NCBI GenBank assembly: GCA_021396245.1
Contig: WNYE01000010.1
Coordinates: 372,001 to 436,000 of the forward strand
Origin: Sporothrix humicola
Lineage: Eukaryota; Ascomycota; Sordariomycetes; Ophiostomatales; Ophiostomataceae
Length of the DNA stretch: 64,000 nt
Direction: 5' to 3'
The translations under genes and the position numbers were made by a program. Positions 33,100 through 43,417 of the stretch are shown here, in pieces. Below the pieces are notes generated by a model, which saw nothing but the letters and a program-made list of their open reading frames with translations, had not been told where the DNA came from and ran no database searches. Numbering within the stretch: the stretch's first letter is position 1; each line of letters begins with the position of its first letter.

Positions 33100-34554
33100 T
33101 CATTGGAACATGGCTGCCGGATAGGCACGCTCACGCTTCTTCTTTCCTGTTGAACTACTGCTCCGAGACGAGGCCTGTGAGCCGTTGGCAGTTGGAGGAG
33201 CCAGCAGTGACGGAGGAGAGTCACCGTTTCCGTTTTCTGTGCCTGTGGCCACGGCTGCTGTCGCATCGCCTGTCAGGTTGGCCTGTGACACCTTACGCGA
33301 CGGGTTGCGAGACGAAGCCAGCGATGCCGATGCCGATGTTGCCGCCATCATGTCGGCGGGCAGGTCGTTCCACTCAGTCTCGGGGCGGCTGTTCTGGTAG
33401 GACTGCGAGCGGACGTTTGGCGGTGGCAAAAGTTTTTGGGAGTTCTGAGAGCTGTGGGAGGATGAAGACAGAGGAGGAGGCGGTGGTGGTGCGGCCACTG
33501 TCGACTCTTTTGTCTTTTTGGTGGCCTCGAGGACACGCTGCGAGACACTGGCGGGCACACCTGCAGGGACATCTCGTCTCACAACCCAGGCCGTCGCGGG
33601 TCTCAGAGCAAAGTAGTAGTCCTCGATGGGCGCGTCGCCCTGGCGCACAAACTTGCGGGCGATGTACCAGGCCATGGCGTCGTCGTGCTCGGTCCAGACG
33701 TGGGCAAAGAGAGCAGTGACGGGGCCCGTGGCGGCCAATGGCCCTGTGGGCGTGGCTGCGGCTACGTTGAGAGCCTGCACAGTGGCCACGATGCTCTCAA
33801 AGGCGGCAGCCATGAGTCCGCGGCCGCGGTAGGGCGAGAGCAGGGCCAGGGACTGGACGTAGACGGCAAGGGAGGGTGTAGGTGTGGATGTAGCCGAGGA
33901 AGAGCCCGAAGAATCTGAAGTGAAGGGAGACGGCTCGAGACGGCAGACGATGCCGCCAACAACCTCGCCGACGTCGCCCAGGATCACACGGTTGAAGAGC
34001 GAGGCGATGCGCGTCGTGTTGGTGACATGCTTGTAGAACGAGTCCGAGTAGCGCACGGGCAGCAAGATGCCGTTGATGCTGACGAGATCGGGCATGTGGA
34101 TATCGCGAGGGAAGACGATCTTGTTTTTGTTGGAGGATGAAGGCGAAGATGGCGAAAAGACAATGTTGCCCTCGGCATCCTCAGTGGCACCGGCGGCCTG
34201 CACGATGCTGCGACCGTACGCGGGCGTGATCGGGGCCAGGTTCACATTGGGCTCGGTCGTGCCGCCCCAGCGCATAGCAGACGCGGCCACTGTCATGCCC
34301 GGATGCGACGTGGAGCCGTTGTTATTTGCGGTGCCATTCGGAATGCCATTGCGGGCGGATGGTGGCGGGACGAAGCGGGCGGAGCTCGGAGGCGGCGGCG
34401 GCGGTGGCGGGGGGTGTGATCTCTGCTGTGACGTCGGCTGCTGGCCAAAGGCTGGCTTGGGCTGGAGCTGTGGAAGCTGTTGCGATGAAGGTTTTGGGAG
34501 CTCCGTCGAGGAGGACGAGCCGAAGAAGGAGAGGATGGAGCGCTGGTTCGGCAT
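33100..34554 (-). CDS. NAA50-like GNAT acetyltransferase with PIP box
   Basis: The 484-aa single-exon product carries a GNAT domain at about 157-350. ILLPVRYSDSFYKHV resembles the start of human NAA50 (San), and SPYRGRGLMAAAFESIV is the acetyl-CoA-binding motif A. HVWTEHDDAMAWYIARKFVRQ and DYYFALRP match the family's B motif and end. NAA50 acetylates protein N-termini, and in animals its loss disturbs sister-chromatid cohesion. The first 12 residues (MPNQRSILSFFG) contain a consensus PCNA-interacting motif, Q4-x-x-I7-x-x-F10-F11. A Pro-rich linker (48-56) follows. An insert rich in Ser/Thr (209-228) interrupts the GNAT domain between two strands. The C-terminal 130 residues are disordered and end with a basic cluster (GKKKRERAYP). 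The ATG at 34554 is the only one that exposes the PIP box; the frame is open further upstream without family sequence. Confidence 0.85.
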   Translation of the reverse strand: MPNQRSILSFFGSSSSTELPKPSSQQLPQLQPKPAFGQQPTSQQRSHPPPPPPPPPSSARFVPPPSARNGIPNGTANNNGSTSHPGMTVAASAMRWGGTTEPNVNLAPITPAYGRSIVQAAGATEDAEGNIVFSPSSPSSSNKNKIVFPRDIHMPDLVSINGILLPVRYSDSFYKHVTNTTRIASLFNRVILGDVGEVVGGIVCRLEPSPFTSDSSGSSSATSTPTPSLAVYVQSLALLSPYRGRGLMAAAFESIVATVQALNVAAATPTGPLAATGPVTALFAHVWTEHDDAMAWYIARKFVRQGDAPIEDYYFALRPATAWVVRRDVPAGVPASVSQRVLEATKKTKESTVAAPPPPPPLSSSSHSSQNSQKLLPPPNVRSQSYQNSRPETEWNDLPADMMAATSASASLASSRNPSRKVSQANLTGDATAAVATGTENGNGDSPPSLLAPPTANGSQASSRSSSSTGKKKRERAYPAAMFQ

Positions 34555-37486
34555 TGTGGTAGCAGGCGGGTTGGGTCGAGAAGGAGGAAAAAAAGTTGGA
34601 AAATTGAAGGAAAGACAGAGTGTCACACAAAGAACGTGGCCAGTCGGGGAAGAAAAGGTGAAATTCGAAAAAGAGATAAACAAAGCTGTTGATTATCGCG
34701 AGGTGGGGGCACTGGCGGAAGGCGTGAAATTGGTGGGACAAGCACGTCTATTAAATTGGGAACTGTGGACAGGGAGCGTGTTTGTCAACGCGACGTGCTA
34801 ATTGGGCTGGAATCTGGTGGTCTGGCCCTGGGCGGAATGGATACAATACAGTATGAGGCCCTAAACTCTTAATGGACCAGCGGCCATCAGCGCTTTCCGT
34901 CGACCACAGTCAGCCAACCACAAGCGGACTAATAACACGTCGCAGCCACTGTGAGACATCTGGAATTCTGCAATAGGGAAAGAGCGAACGACCTCAATAG
35001 AACTAAGGAACTATTGAACAGTATTGAATGCTGTACAGAGTACGACGTCCTTATTTCAATCATGAGATCTGACTAACAGGTTGGCCAAAATACTAGAATC
35101 GATTGTCTTAATATTGTGTCCTGCTCCCGGAAGCAAGCAGCTAAGCAATTCGATGGTATTCACGCCTAACTTATGTCGTATATACAACCATCAATACTCA
35201 CGTAATTGGCGACTTCGGGGCATGCCTACTCTTTCCTTGTTTGGCAATCGGTGGCTTGCACACAAGTGTCAATATCAACGATTATGTACTCCGTACTCCA
35301 ACTAATACCACGTATTACGGCGTGTGACGATACAATCGTCGAGTGCCGTCCTGTCCTGTCGGGGCTTTCTTCTATTTTTGGCATTCTTCAGCCTCGTCTC
35401 GTCGTTGGCTTTTGCAGCTCATCAGTTCGTCAGATCTTGGCTCCTTCCTTCTTCCTGTGCGTCTGTTCGACAAAGTACACCTGCTCACGTGACCACTTTA
35501 AGTCGCTAACTCATTATTCACCGTCTCGACTTTGTGTTTCAGGCTCTGCGGCGAGGGCCGAGGGCATGTATTTTGGAGTGCTTTTGGTTAAGTATGTAAT
35601 ATGCAGGGGCATTTGCCACTCAGATGCTCCGTGCTCCGGACACACTAATAATCATAGCAATATTGTCGTCTACTCTGTACAGACAAACATAAATGCATCT
35701 CCGTGTTTTATGGCCGTTCAGGGGTCGAAAAGTGTGCTAAGACGCTAGCACGGCTCTGACCGTAGACGGGATGAAATGCATGGGCAATCAGGCCCTCTTC
35801 TGGTGCATTGGAGCCCATTGTGAACGTGGACATCGGACCGCAGCCAGAGTTGGTTGTTCGGACAGAAAAGGTTCAAGATGCAGTTGCTAGCGCCTTCCCT
35901 GCCGTGCCTCAGTGCCCACAGTAATTTTGTATGGGCCCTGCCATGTGAAGCAGCCAGGCAGTAACCAGAGAGGGCATCTTACACCAGGAAGGCACGTCCG
36001 CGTCGCGCCATCCTCTCCTAATTTATTGCCGTGCGGGCGCGTGGGCGCGCCGGCGCCTTGCCCCCTAATCGTTAGCGGCCCATTCGGCAAGAGGAAGGAG
36101 CAAGGGGAGGTTTTTATTCTATTTTTTTTTTACAGAAAAAAAGTTGAGGCTTGAAAAAGATCTAAAAAAACTTGTCGTCATCAGCAACCGAAAAAGAAAC
36201 AACTCTAATCGATGTAGCCGAACGTGAAAACATGATTTAATGTTCCTTAGCCATTCTCCAGAGTGAATTTAACCTTCCTTGCAGTAAGAAAAGACATGCA
36301 ACCTGCTGGGTTGTTTACAATGTTAACTTCCCCAGATATTTCGTGCTCAAATCTCAAGTCCCATCAGATCCTTCTTCTCACTGTTAAAGTCTTATATCTT
36401 CATATTCTCGGGACTGACGTCCTGATTCAGTATTGCGTCTTACGACAGTCTGTGCCTGAGCCTGTCATTTAGCGGTCTATTGCCCCCAAGTGGATCCACG
36501 CGACTGCTAATTTTGTTGGTTTGGGGCTGCAGCCAGGGCATTAAGCGTTCCGCAATTCAGCGCCCCAGCGCTTCCGCACCACTGAAGCCACTGTAAACTC
36601 CCTGATTCCCTCGGCCTGGCCGCCACTGGCCCGGCCAACGCAGCCAAAACTCCACTTGCCCCTACCGCCTGCCGCCGCTCCACCTGCCATCTCTCCCTTG
36701 CGTTTGCACCTGCCTGCGCTTTGGGCTCTGGGCTCTCGCACCTGTCGTCTTGTCCCTGTTTCGCACCATTGCACACCCATTGCACCTGCACCCATTTCGA
36801 CATCCCATCACGAAGATCACACCTCCGCAAAGAAAGTGTCCAAAATCGTATTTTCGGCATCCTCTCCAAAGCGACGCCTTGCCTGCACTTGTCGTCGCTG
36901 CTCGAGGCCGTCTCTGGCAAACGACACCGACCCCATCGCCAACGACTGTCCCTTTCTCCGAGCTCCAGCAATGGTGGTTCCATAGCCAAAGCTACAGCCT
37001 TTCGTCTACCCTTTTCTTTGGTCTCCATCCTTTGCCTCTATTTTATCCTCCGCATCCTCGTTATCGTCTCGGACCGTCCTCGACTCTACTCGACACTGAT
37101 CCCGCCGTTTGAACTGCTCGATTTGTCGCTTGCCCATCTACAGGGCCCGTTTTCCCACCAACATCGCCAGCTTCTCACATTTTCCTCACATTTTCGAAAT
37201 CCCCCCAAATCCCCCCATTGCCCGGCTAATTCGAGCCCTCGAAACCGAGTTGACCAACAACACCACGCCCAACCCCAAACCTGTCCCGACAATCCTCCCC
37301 TGCTCCTCCTATCGCCTGCATGCGACCGGCCTGCATTTGTCACCAGCAGTTCAGCAAACAATAACAAATAAAGTCATACGCCCAAATATACTGCCTTCCT
37401 AAAACAGACACTGGTTGTTTGAGCTGCACACGACAGACACAAAAATTAACCCCAGAGCACTGGGCCACACTTTCACAAGAGCAGCC
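34555..37486. other. Divergent intergenic region, NAA50-like / Sgf11-like
   Basis: About 2.9 kb without a gene. TACTCCGTACTCC is at 35287-35299. About 36540-36700 is unusually C-rich, with several GGCC/TGGCC strings, and the last 600 bases are a C-rich leader of the next gene. Short frames in this part show no family features. Confidence 0.45.
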
Positions 37487-39181
37487 ATGGCTCCCAGCGA
37501 CACCGGCGACACCGGCCGGGCCGGTGTCGTCACCGCCCCCGCCGACGCCAACGGCATGGACAAGCTCGCCAGCGCCATCCTCGACGATCTGCTCTACAAC
37601 GTTATCCACGACCTTATCATGAAGACACACCGCGACGAGAAGCAGGCACGGTCTGCCACGGCCGCCATCCGTGTCGAGACGCTCGCTGCCGAAGCTGCCC
37701 AGGACCTGGCCGGCGCCACGGGCGAGTCCAAGCCCGAGGGTCACCATGAAACCGAGGCTGCTCTGTACGAGAGCGGCCAAGTCACGCTCAAGAGCAACCC
37801 GCTCAAAACAACCACCGACATTCTCTGCCCTCGCTGCCACCTACCACGACTACTACACCCGACCGACGGCCGCGGCGCCCACAAGCCCGATCCGAACGTG
37901 ACTTACTGCAAAAAGCACCCGTACATTGACAAGCCTGGATGTGACATTTACGGCCAGATGTGGGTGGCTCCTGGCCCTGGCCGTGGCAAGAAGAAGAAGG
38001 ATTTCGATAAGAAGGTGTCCGCCGCCATCCACGCCGCCACCACCAGCTTCGACGACGACGGCAAGAGCGTTAATGGTCCTTCAGGCGCCGGCGGTGCCAA
38101 CGGCGCGGCCGAGCAGAGACCGCCCAACGTCCTGTCATTCCCCTCGGCTACCTGTAGCAAGTGCAAGCGGTGCATCCTGGTGTCCCGCCTCAACAACCAC
38201 ATGGGCTCGTGCATTGGCAATAGCGGCCGGAATGCCAGCCGTGCAGCTGCGGCAAAGATCTCTAATGGTGGCAGCGGCAGTGGCCGCGACTCGGTCATGG
38301 CCGACCACACGCCGCCCTCAAGCCAAAAGGGCACGCCGATGCCGAGCTCCCAGGGCAGCCCGCGGAAACGCGACGCCGACGATTTTGACGACGACAATGG
38401 CAGTGGTGCCGGCAACGGCAACGGTTTTGACGACTCGGATATGACGGGTGGCAGCCAGAGCACGGCCAAGCCCACAAAGAAGAAGTTCAAGTCATCTGCC
38501 ACTGCTTCGGCTGCTGGCTCGGGCAGTGCCACGCCCTCGGCCTCGTCGAGCCAGGGTCTGTCGGTGGCGCTTAACAAGAAGCTCACTCTCAAAATGAAGA
38601 ACTCGCCCGGCTCGACGCCCGGCTCGCCTGCTGGCGGCCCCATCAAGAAGCAAAAGGCCAAGCCGAGCTCGGCCCTGAGCTTTGAGCGCAAGATTGACGA
38701 TAACTACGACGATGATGAGGACGACGAGGACGAAGATAACGATCGCGATAGGGACTATGTGGACGACGACGACGGCGCCTACGGTGGCAGAGGCAACCGT
38801 ATGGTCGACGATGACGATGACGACGACGACGATGTCCGCAGATCGTTCAAGGTGAACGGCCACAGCAAGTCCGGCGCCTCTGCCTCATCGTCGTCTCTTG
38901 GTATCAATGGCAAGCTGAAAAAGAAGAAGAAGCTGCTTGGCGGCCCTCCCTCAGCCTCGTCCACACCTTCGTCGTCCCCGCCCAAGAAGACGACCAAGGT
39001 TCCTGTGCCCCCAATACCGGGCAACAAAAAGGTGAAGCTCGTCAGCGGCTCCAGCGGCGGCATCAACAGCAAGACCACACCGCTCTCGCCGCCTGCTAGC
39101 AAGAACGGCGGCAGTGGTCGGGCCCGCGACCTCGACGCTGGCTCCGAGTCGTCGGGCACCATGTCGTCGCCCAGGGGCTAA
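37487..39181 (+). CDS. Sgf11-like SAGA deubiquitinase-module subunit, enlarged
   Basis: Sgf11 links the Ubp8 deubiquitinase to SAGA and helps it remove ubiquitin from histone H2B. The match rests on two parts. Helix 26-52 (DKLASAILDDLLYNVIHDLI) corresponds to yeast Sgf11's ILxxLLxxxIxD assembly helix. The C2HC finger has Cys223, Cys226, His238 and Cys242 (CSKCKRCILVSRLNNHMGSC), as in the Sgf11 finger with its xSRLxxHxxxC core. Between them is another Cys-rich block (CPRCHLPRLLHPTDGRG at 114, with Cys141 and Cys152) that yeast Sgf11 lacks. The C-terminal 320 residues are disordered, with acidic runs (about 355-365, 405-450) and basic Lys stretches. At 564 aa it is more than five times the yeast protein (99 aa). 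The start is the first ATG after the leader, in GCCATGGCT context. Annotation as Sgf11 is an inference. Confidence 0.75.
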   Translation: MAPSDTGDTGRAGVVTAPADANGMDKLASAILDDLLYNVIHDLIMKTHRDEKQARSATAAIRVETLAAEAAQDLAGATGESKPEGHHETEAALYESGQVTLKSNPLKTTTDILCPRCHLPRLLHPTDGRGAHKPDPNVTYCKKHPYIDKPGCDIYGQMWVAPGPGRGKKKKDFDKKVSAAIHAATTSFDDDGKSVNGPSGAGGANGAAEQRPPNVLSFPSATCSKCKRCILVSRLNNHMGSCIGNSGRNASRAAAAKISNGGSGSGRDSVMADHTPPSSQKGTPMPSSQGSPRKRDADDFDDDNGSGAGNGNGFDDSDMTGGSQSTAKPTKKKFKSSATASAAGSGSATPSASSSQGLSVALNKKLTLKMKNSPGSTPGSPAGGPIKKQKAKPSSALSFERKIDDNYDDDEDDEDEDNDRDRDYVDDDDGAYGGRGNRMVDDDDDDDDDVRRSFKVNGHSKSGASASSSSLGINGKLKKKKKLLGGPPSASSTPSSSPPKKTTKVPVPPIPGNKKVKLVSGSSGGINSKTTPLSPPASKNGGSGRARDLDAGSESSGTMSSPRG

Positions 39182-39809
39182 TTGGGCTGATTGTCGATCT
39201 GGCAGGCATTGGCATACACCTGCCTCCAGCATATATCCTTGCCCTTGTTTACTCTTTTTTCGCATTTTCATCTGCAGCTCATCCGTGTTTGGACAACGGC
39301 TGGTTGACAGGTGTGGACAGGCGTCGGTGTGTTTTCTTTTTCAGTCTTCGGTTTATTCTTATTTCTTTGCGGGGTTGACTCTGACTGTATAAACTTGGGT
39401 GTTCTTCTTTTTGTTTTTTCTATTTTTCAAAATTCTTTCCTGCTCTCCTTTTGGCTCTCCTCTTTTTTGATCCTGTTTTTGGTCTTTTGTCTTTCCAAGG
39501 TCGTCCTATGCGTCTTCCTTTATCATTGCCTGCCCGGAAAACTACAACCAACTGGGGTGTCGGTATCGGTCACATCATCGTTTAACTGCTTATTTCTGTT
39601 TTTCTGTTTCTTTTTCATATTCGTTTAAAAGGGGCAGCATCGTACAGAGACCGGGTCCGGTCCGGCGTTTTTTGAACATTGAGTCTTTATGTCTCGAGTT
39701 ACGTCTTCAGTTTTATTTCGTTTATTAATACACCTCATTCCAAAACCTATTGTCCAAGATAATTCGTGAATACCGTTCGTAATTTTACGTTCTCATACCG
39801 ACCCTTTTC
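39182..39809. other. Convergent 3' spacer, Sgf11-like / cyclophilin
   Basis: T-rich on the + strand (39320-39640) with many TTTTT runs, consistent with the 3' region of the Sgf11-like gene and of the cyclophilin gene on the other strand. No gene is visible. Confidence 0.45.
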
Positions 39810-40366
39810 CTACAACTCATCCTCGTCTCCCTTGATGACTCTCGCCTTCTTTATCTGCAATGTCTCCCGCGGCCGGTCCTCGGCGTCCGTTGCCACTTGG
39901 CCCATCCGCTTCAGCACACCCATCCCTGAATGCACCCGTCCAAAAATCGTGTGTTTTCCATCGAGCCACGGCGTCGGCGCCAAAGTCAGGAAGAACTGGC
40001 TGCCGTTGGTGTTGGGCCCTGCATTGGCCATGCTCAGAATGCCCGCACCCGTGTGCTTGAGCCGCGGCTGGCCCTTGGGCGTGTTGATCTCGTCCTCAAA
40101 CTTGGCCCCGTAAATGCTCTCGCCGCCACGGCCAGTCCCTGTCGGATCGCCGCCCTGCACCATGAAATCGGCAATCACGCGGTGGAATATGGTACCATCG
40201 TAGTACCCGCGCTCGGCCAGCGTTATAAAGTTGCGGCATGTGCGCGGCGCGTGCTTGTGGTAGAGCTCGACCGTAACGGTGCCCTGAGAGTGTGAGTGAG
40301 GATAAAGGGACAAGGGAAAGGATGTGTGCTTACCATGCTCGTATCGAGCGCTACTTGTGTCGCCAT
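39810..40366 (-). CDS. Cyclophilin-type peptidyl-prolyl isomerase, PPIL1-like (two exons)
   Basis: Isomerises Xaa-Pro bonds; PPIL1-type cyclophilins are associated with the spliceosome. Exon 1 is 40334-40366 (MATQVALDTSM) and exon 2 is 39810-40283, giving 168 aa. The 50-nt intron has a GTAAGC donor and a pyrimidine-rich CTCTCAG acceptor. The active-site residues are present: FHRVIADFMVQGGDP (Arg and the Phe-Met-Gln of the pocket), NGSQFFLTLAPTPWLDGKHTIFGRV (Gln, Phe, Trp, His). The GTVTVELYHKHAPRTCRNF opening and length match single-domain PPIL1 rather than multi-domain spliceosomal cyclophilins. The C-terminus is acidic (GDEDEL). EDEL could resemble a weak ER-retrieval signal, but there is no signal peptide, so the protein is probably nuclear or cytosolic. 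Confidence 0.92.
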
Positions 40367-40995
40367 GACTCAGTGTGATATTCAAGAGTGCAGGATATAA
40401 TTTCAGATGCGATGTGCGTCCCGGCCGTCCTTCCAGGCGTGAAAAGTGGTTGAATGCGGATGAGATTGAGGAGATGGAAAAATAAAATGCGATGGGGGCT
40501 GTCAAAAAATACAGAGAAAAAATATGGAGCGTTTAAAACTAATAAATAGTTGAAAATATATGCTAGTATCACGCTCCGGGTATCGCTTGGAAATAAAACG
40601 ATGTGTTGGTGATCTTAAAGCTGGTATTGTTGCGTCTCGAAAAGCTTCATCTTGCAACCGATCAGACTTGATGAGAAGTGGTAGGAAGTGGATCGATGAC
40701 TAAGCTGATGCTTGCCCCTGCCTGTCGTACCTGAATGGTTCCTGGCGTTTCAAGGACCCACTTTTCAGCAAGCTGTCCCAAGTTGGACAGGCAGCTGCGA
40801 CCGCAACCTTAACCTCCTGTCAACATCACCTCTTTCCATTCTCACAAGCTGTCACCTTTTTCACTATTTTAGCCCCTTCATCTCTGATTAGTTTGTTTAT
40901 TATATTTTGTTCTCGCCATCAGCTCAATCAGAGACGAGTGTAACAAGCAAACCCATTTCACCCACCTCTCAGCGCTTTGCGCTCTCTCCAGCACA
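40367..40995. other. Divergent promoter, cyclophilin / signal peptide peptidase
   Basis: A 630-base shared upstream region, T/C-rich close to the SPP start. No clear TATA box or gene. Confidence 0.45.
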
Positions 40996-42882
40996 ATGGA
41001 TGAGCTTTCGATAAATGGCACAGTCGTCAGCGACGGCATCGCCAACATTGCCAATATCACGGCAAATCTCACAGAAAACATCACAAATGCTGTCGGAGCC
41101 CGCAATATGACGTCACCCATTTCTGCTGCCCGCGCGGCCTTTTCACTCTCGGACCCGGAGTCCATCAAGCGGCTGCTCTACGCCTACCGCCACGTGTTCA
41201 TTATGGAGGGGCGCATTCTCTTACTCGCTCTCGGAATCATCTATCTAGGAGCCCACGCCTCTCTTTCGCGGCCACACTCGGCAGCGCCACAGGACGACGA
41301 GGACGCCAAGAGCGGCGAAAGCAAGGGAGATGGCAAGGCCAAGACGAAGAAGAAGAAGAAGCGGTCGTCTGATGTCAACAAGGAGACAATCCGGCTGCAG
41401 GACGCACTTTTAATGCCCATTTTCGCCGGTGCCACGCTCATCGGCATGTACTACCTCATCCAGTACATGGAAGACCCGGCGATTCTGAGCCGCATCTTGC
41501 GTGCATACACGTCGATGGTCGCTGTTGCTAGCGTCGGCGCGTTTCTAGGCGGCGGGCTCAGTCTTGCGGCTTCAATCATCTTTCCCAATGTGTGGACATC
41601 ACGCCGCGATGGACGTCTGTTCAGAGTCGACGGTGCCAAGCGTGTGCAGTGGGTGCGGAAGGCAACAGCCCCGGCCACGACAGACGCTGGCAGTGCAGAT
41701 GACGCCAGTGCCTGGGAGGAGGACCAGACACGGAAGACACCGTTCCCCGATCTTCTAGCAGCTCCCATCCGCTGGCTTCCAGCTTCTGTGGCTGCTCGCG
41801 TGACATCGTCTGCCTGGACTGTGCGACGCCTCGTTCGCGAGACATGGACCATTCATATTTCCTTGAGGGGTGCGGGCGAAGAAGAAATCGAGGGCCTGAC
41901 CATCCACGCTCTGATCGGCATTGTGCTGGCAGGCCTGACGGCATATCTCTACTACTTCTTGGGCGTGTGGCCATCACTGATGAATAACATTATCGGCCTC
42001 GGCATGAGCTACTTTGCTCTGCAGGTCGTGTCCGGCACATCATTTATCATCGGCTCAACCATACTGCTCGGCCTCTTTGTGTACGATGTTGTCATGGTGT
42101 TTTACACGCCATTCATGGTGACAGTGGCTACAAAGCTGGACGCACCGATCAAGATCGTGGCTGGCTCGGGCGACCAGTCGGGCATGCTGGGACTCGGCGA
42201 TATCGTGGTGCCGGGCATCTACATGTGCCTCTGTCTGCGTTACGATTTGTACCGCCATTATGCGAAGCAGATCAAGCATGTGGAAACGGCCTTGACGACA
42301 ACAGCGGAAGGCTCGGGCGATGTGACCAAGACCACGACGGAAGCCACCCGCGAGGTCAAGCCGGCGTATATTGACCCTCAGGGCCGCTGGGGTGATAGAC
42401 TGTGGTCATCTCGGTCTGCTACACCCTCGACGACTCGCGGACTGACGGCGGCGCGCTTTGCCAAGCCCTACTTTGTGACCTCGATGGTCGCCTACGTGAT
42501 TGGCCTCGCTGGTGCTATGGCCGCCATGATCATTACACGGAAAGGTCAGCCGGCCTTGTTTTACCTGGTGCCGGCGCTTCTCATTGCGACATGGGGGCGA
42601 GCAGCCATTGCAGGCGATCTCAAGGACATGTGGGAGTACACCGAAGATGGCCTGCTGGACACCAAGGATGTGGTAGTCGATGTGGGTGCCGACGGCAAGC
42701 CGATCAAGGCGGATGAGAAGAAGACGAAGGAAGAGAAGGAGAAGGAGAGCAAGGAGGCTAAAGAGGCCAAGGAGGCAGAGAAAAGGAAGAAAGAAGAGGA
42801 GGAGAGAGAGAACGGGAGAGACATTTTCATGTTTGCCATCCGTGCCCCGCCCGACTCGGACTTTTTTGAAATGGATATCTGA
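40996..42882 (+). CDS. Signal peptide peptidase-type intramembrane aspartyl protease
   Basis: Cleaves leftover signal peptides and some membrane proteins within the ER membrane. The 628-aa protein has the presenilin/SPP signature: YD in LFVYDVVMVFYTPF (Asp364), GLGD in GMLGLGDIVVPG (Asp402) and the PAL motif in FYLVPALLI (526-528). Both catalytic aspartates are present and membrane segments surround them. The luminal N-terminus (1-50) is loaded with N-glycosylation sequons (NGT, NIT, NLT, NIT, NMT). A Lys-rich loop (116-123) separates the first membrane segment from the rest, and a loop with acidic and Ser residues (about 222-250) precedes the catalytic half. The last 70 residues are a Lys/Glu-rich, probably helical cytosolic tail. 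Single exon; ATG in GCACAATGG context. Confidence 0.93.
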   Translation: MDELSINGTVVSDGIANIANITANLTENITNAVGARNMTSPISAARAAFSLSDPESIKRLLYAYRHVFIMEGRILLLALGIIYLGAHASLSRPHSAAPQDDEDAKSGESKGDGKAKTKKKKKRSSDVNKETIRLQDALLMPIFAGATLIGMYYLIQYMEDPAILSRILRAYTSMVAVASVGAFLGGGLSLAASIIFPNVWTSRRDGRLFRVDGAKRVQWVRKATAPATTDAGSADDASAWEEDQTRKTPFPDLLAAPIRWLPASVAARVTSSAWTVRRLVRETWTIHISLRGAGEEEIEGLTIHALIGIVLAGLTAYLYYFLGVWPSLMNNIIGLGMSYFALQVVSGTSFIIGSTILLGLFVYDVVMVFYTPFMVTVATKLDAPIKIVAGSGDQSGMLGLGDIVVPGIYMCLCLRYDLYRHYAKQIKHVETALTTTAEGSGDVTKTTTEATREVKPAYIDPQGRWGDRLWSSRSATPSTTRGLTAARFAKPYFVTSMVAYVIGLAGAMAAMIITRKGQPALFYLVPALLIATWGRAAIAGDLKDMWEYTEDGLLDTKDVVVDVGADGKPIKADEKKTKEEKEKESKEAKEAKEAEKRKKEEEERENGRDIFMFAIRAPPDSDFFEMDI

Positions 42883-43417
42883 GGAGTAACGGAAGTGATG
42901 CGATGCTTAAGGGAGCTCGAAGGAAATGCATTGTACGATAGGTAACGACAGCAGAGCATAGCAGCGTGGCAACCACCGCAGGTTACACAATTAAGCGATG
43001 ATCTTTTATTTTCACTCCATATAAAATATAAAAATGATCGAAATTAAAAGTAGTGTTAAGACTAGGATAAAGATAAACACCTTTGAGAGAAACGAAAGCC
43101 TCGCGGTTTAATGTTGATCGGACTTACGTAATCTTTCGTGTGACAGCTACCAGGCGGCCTGGCCCGCATCGTCAAGTTTCACCACATTCAACCTAACAAT
43201 GACACCTCACATTCAAATTTGAGCCAGTTTCTTGTACACACTTCCTCGCTCTCTCACTCTGGTAGATTTTGCGTCACCTTTTCCCCAGAGTATGTCATAG
43301 TACGCCCTTCTTAAATTGCTTGCAACAGCTCCCCTCTTCGCTCCTGCCTTCGATCTCATCTCGCGGTGCCTTCCTTTTCAGGGCATCACAGCTCCTGCCT
43401 CTTTTAGTCCCTTCCTA
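42883..43417. other. Tandem spacer, SPP / PPTase
   Basis: A/T-rich 3' region (42990-43090) followed by the pyrimidine-rich PPTase leader. No gene is visible. Confidence 0.45.
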
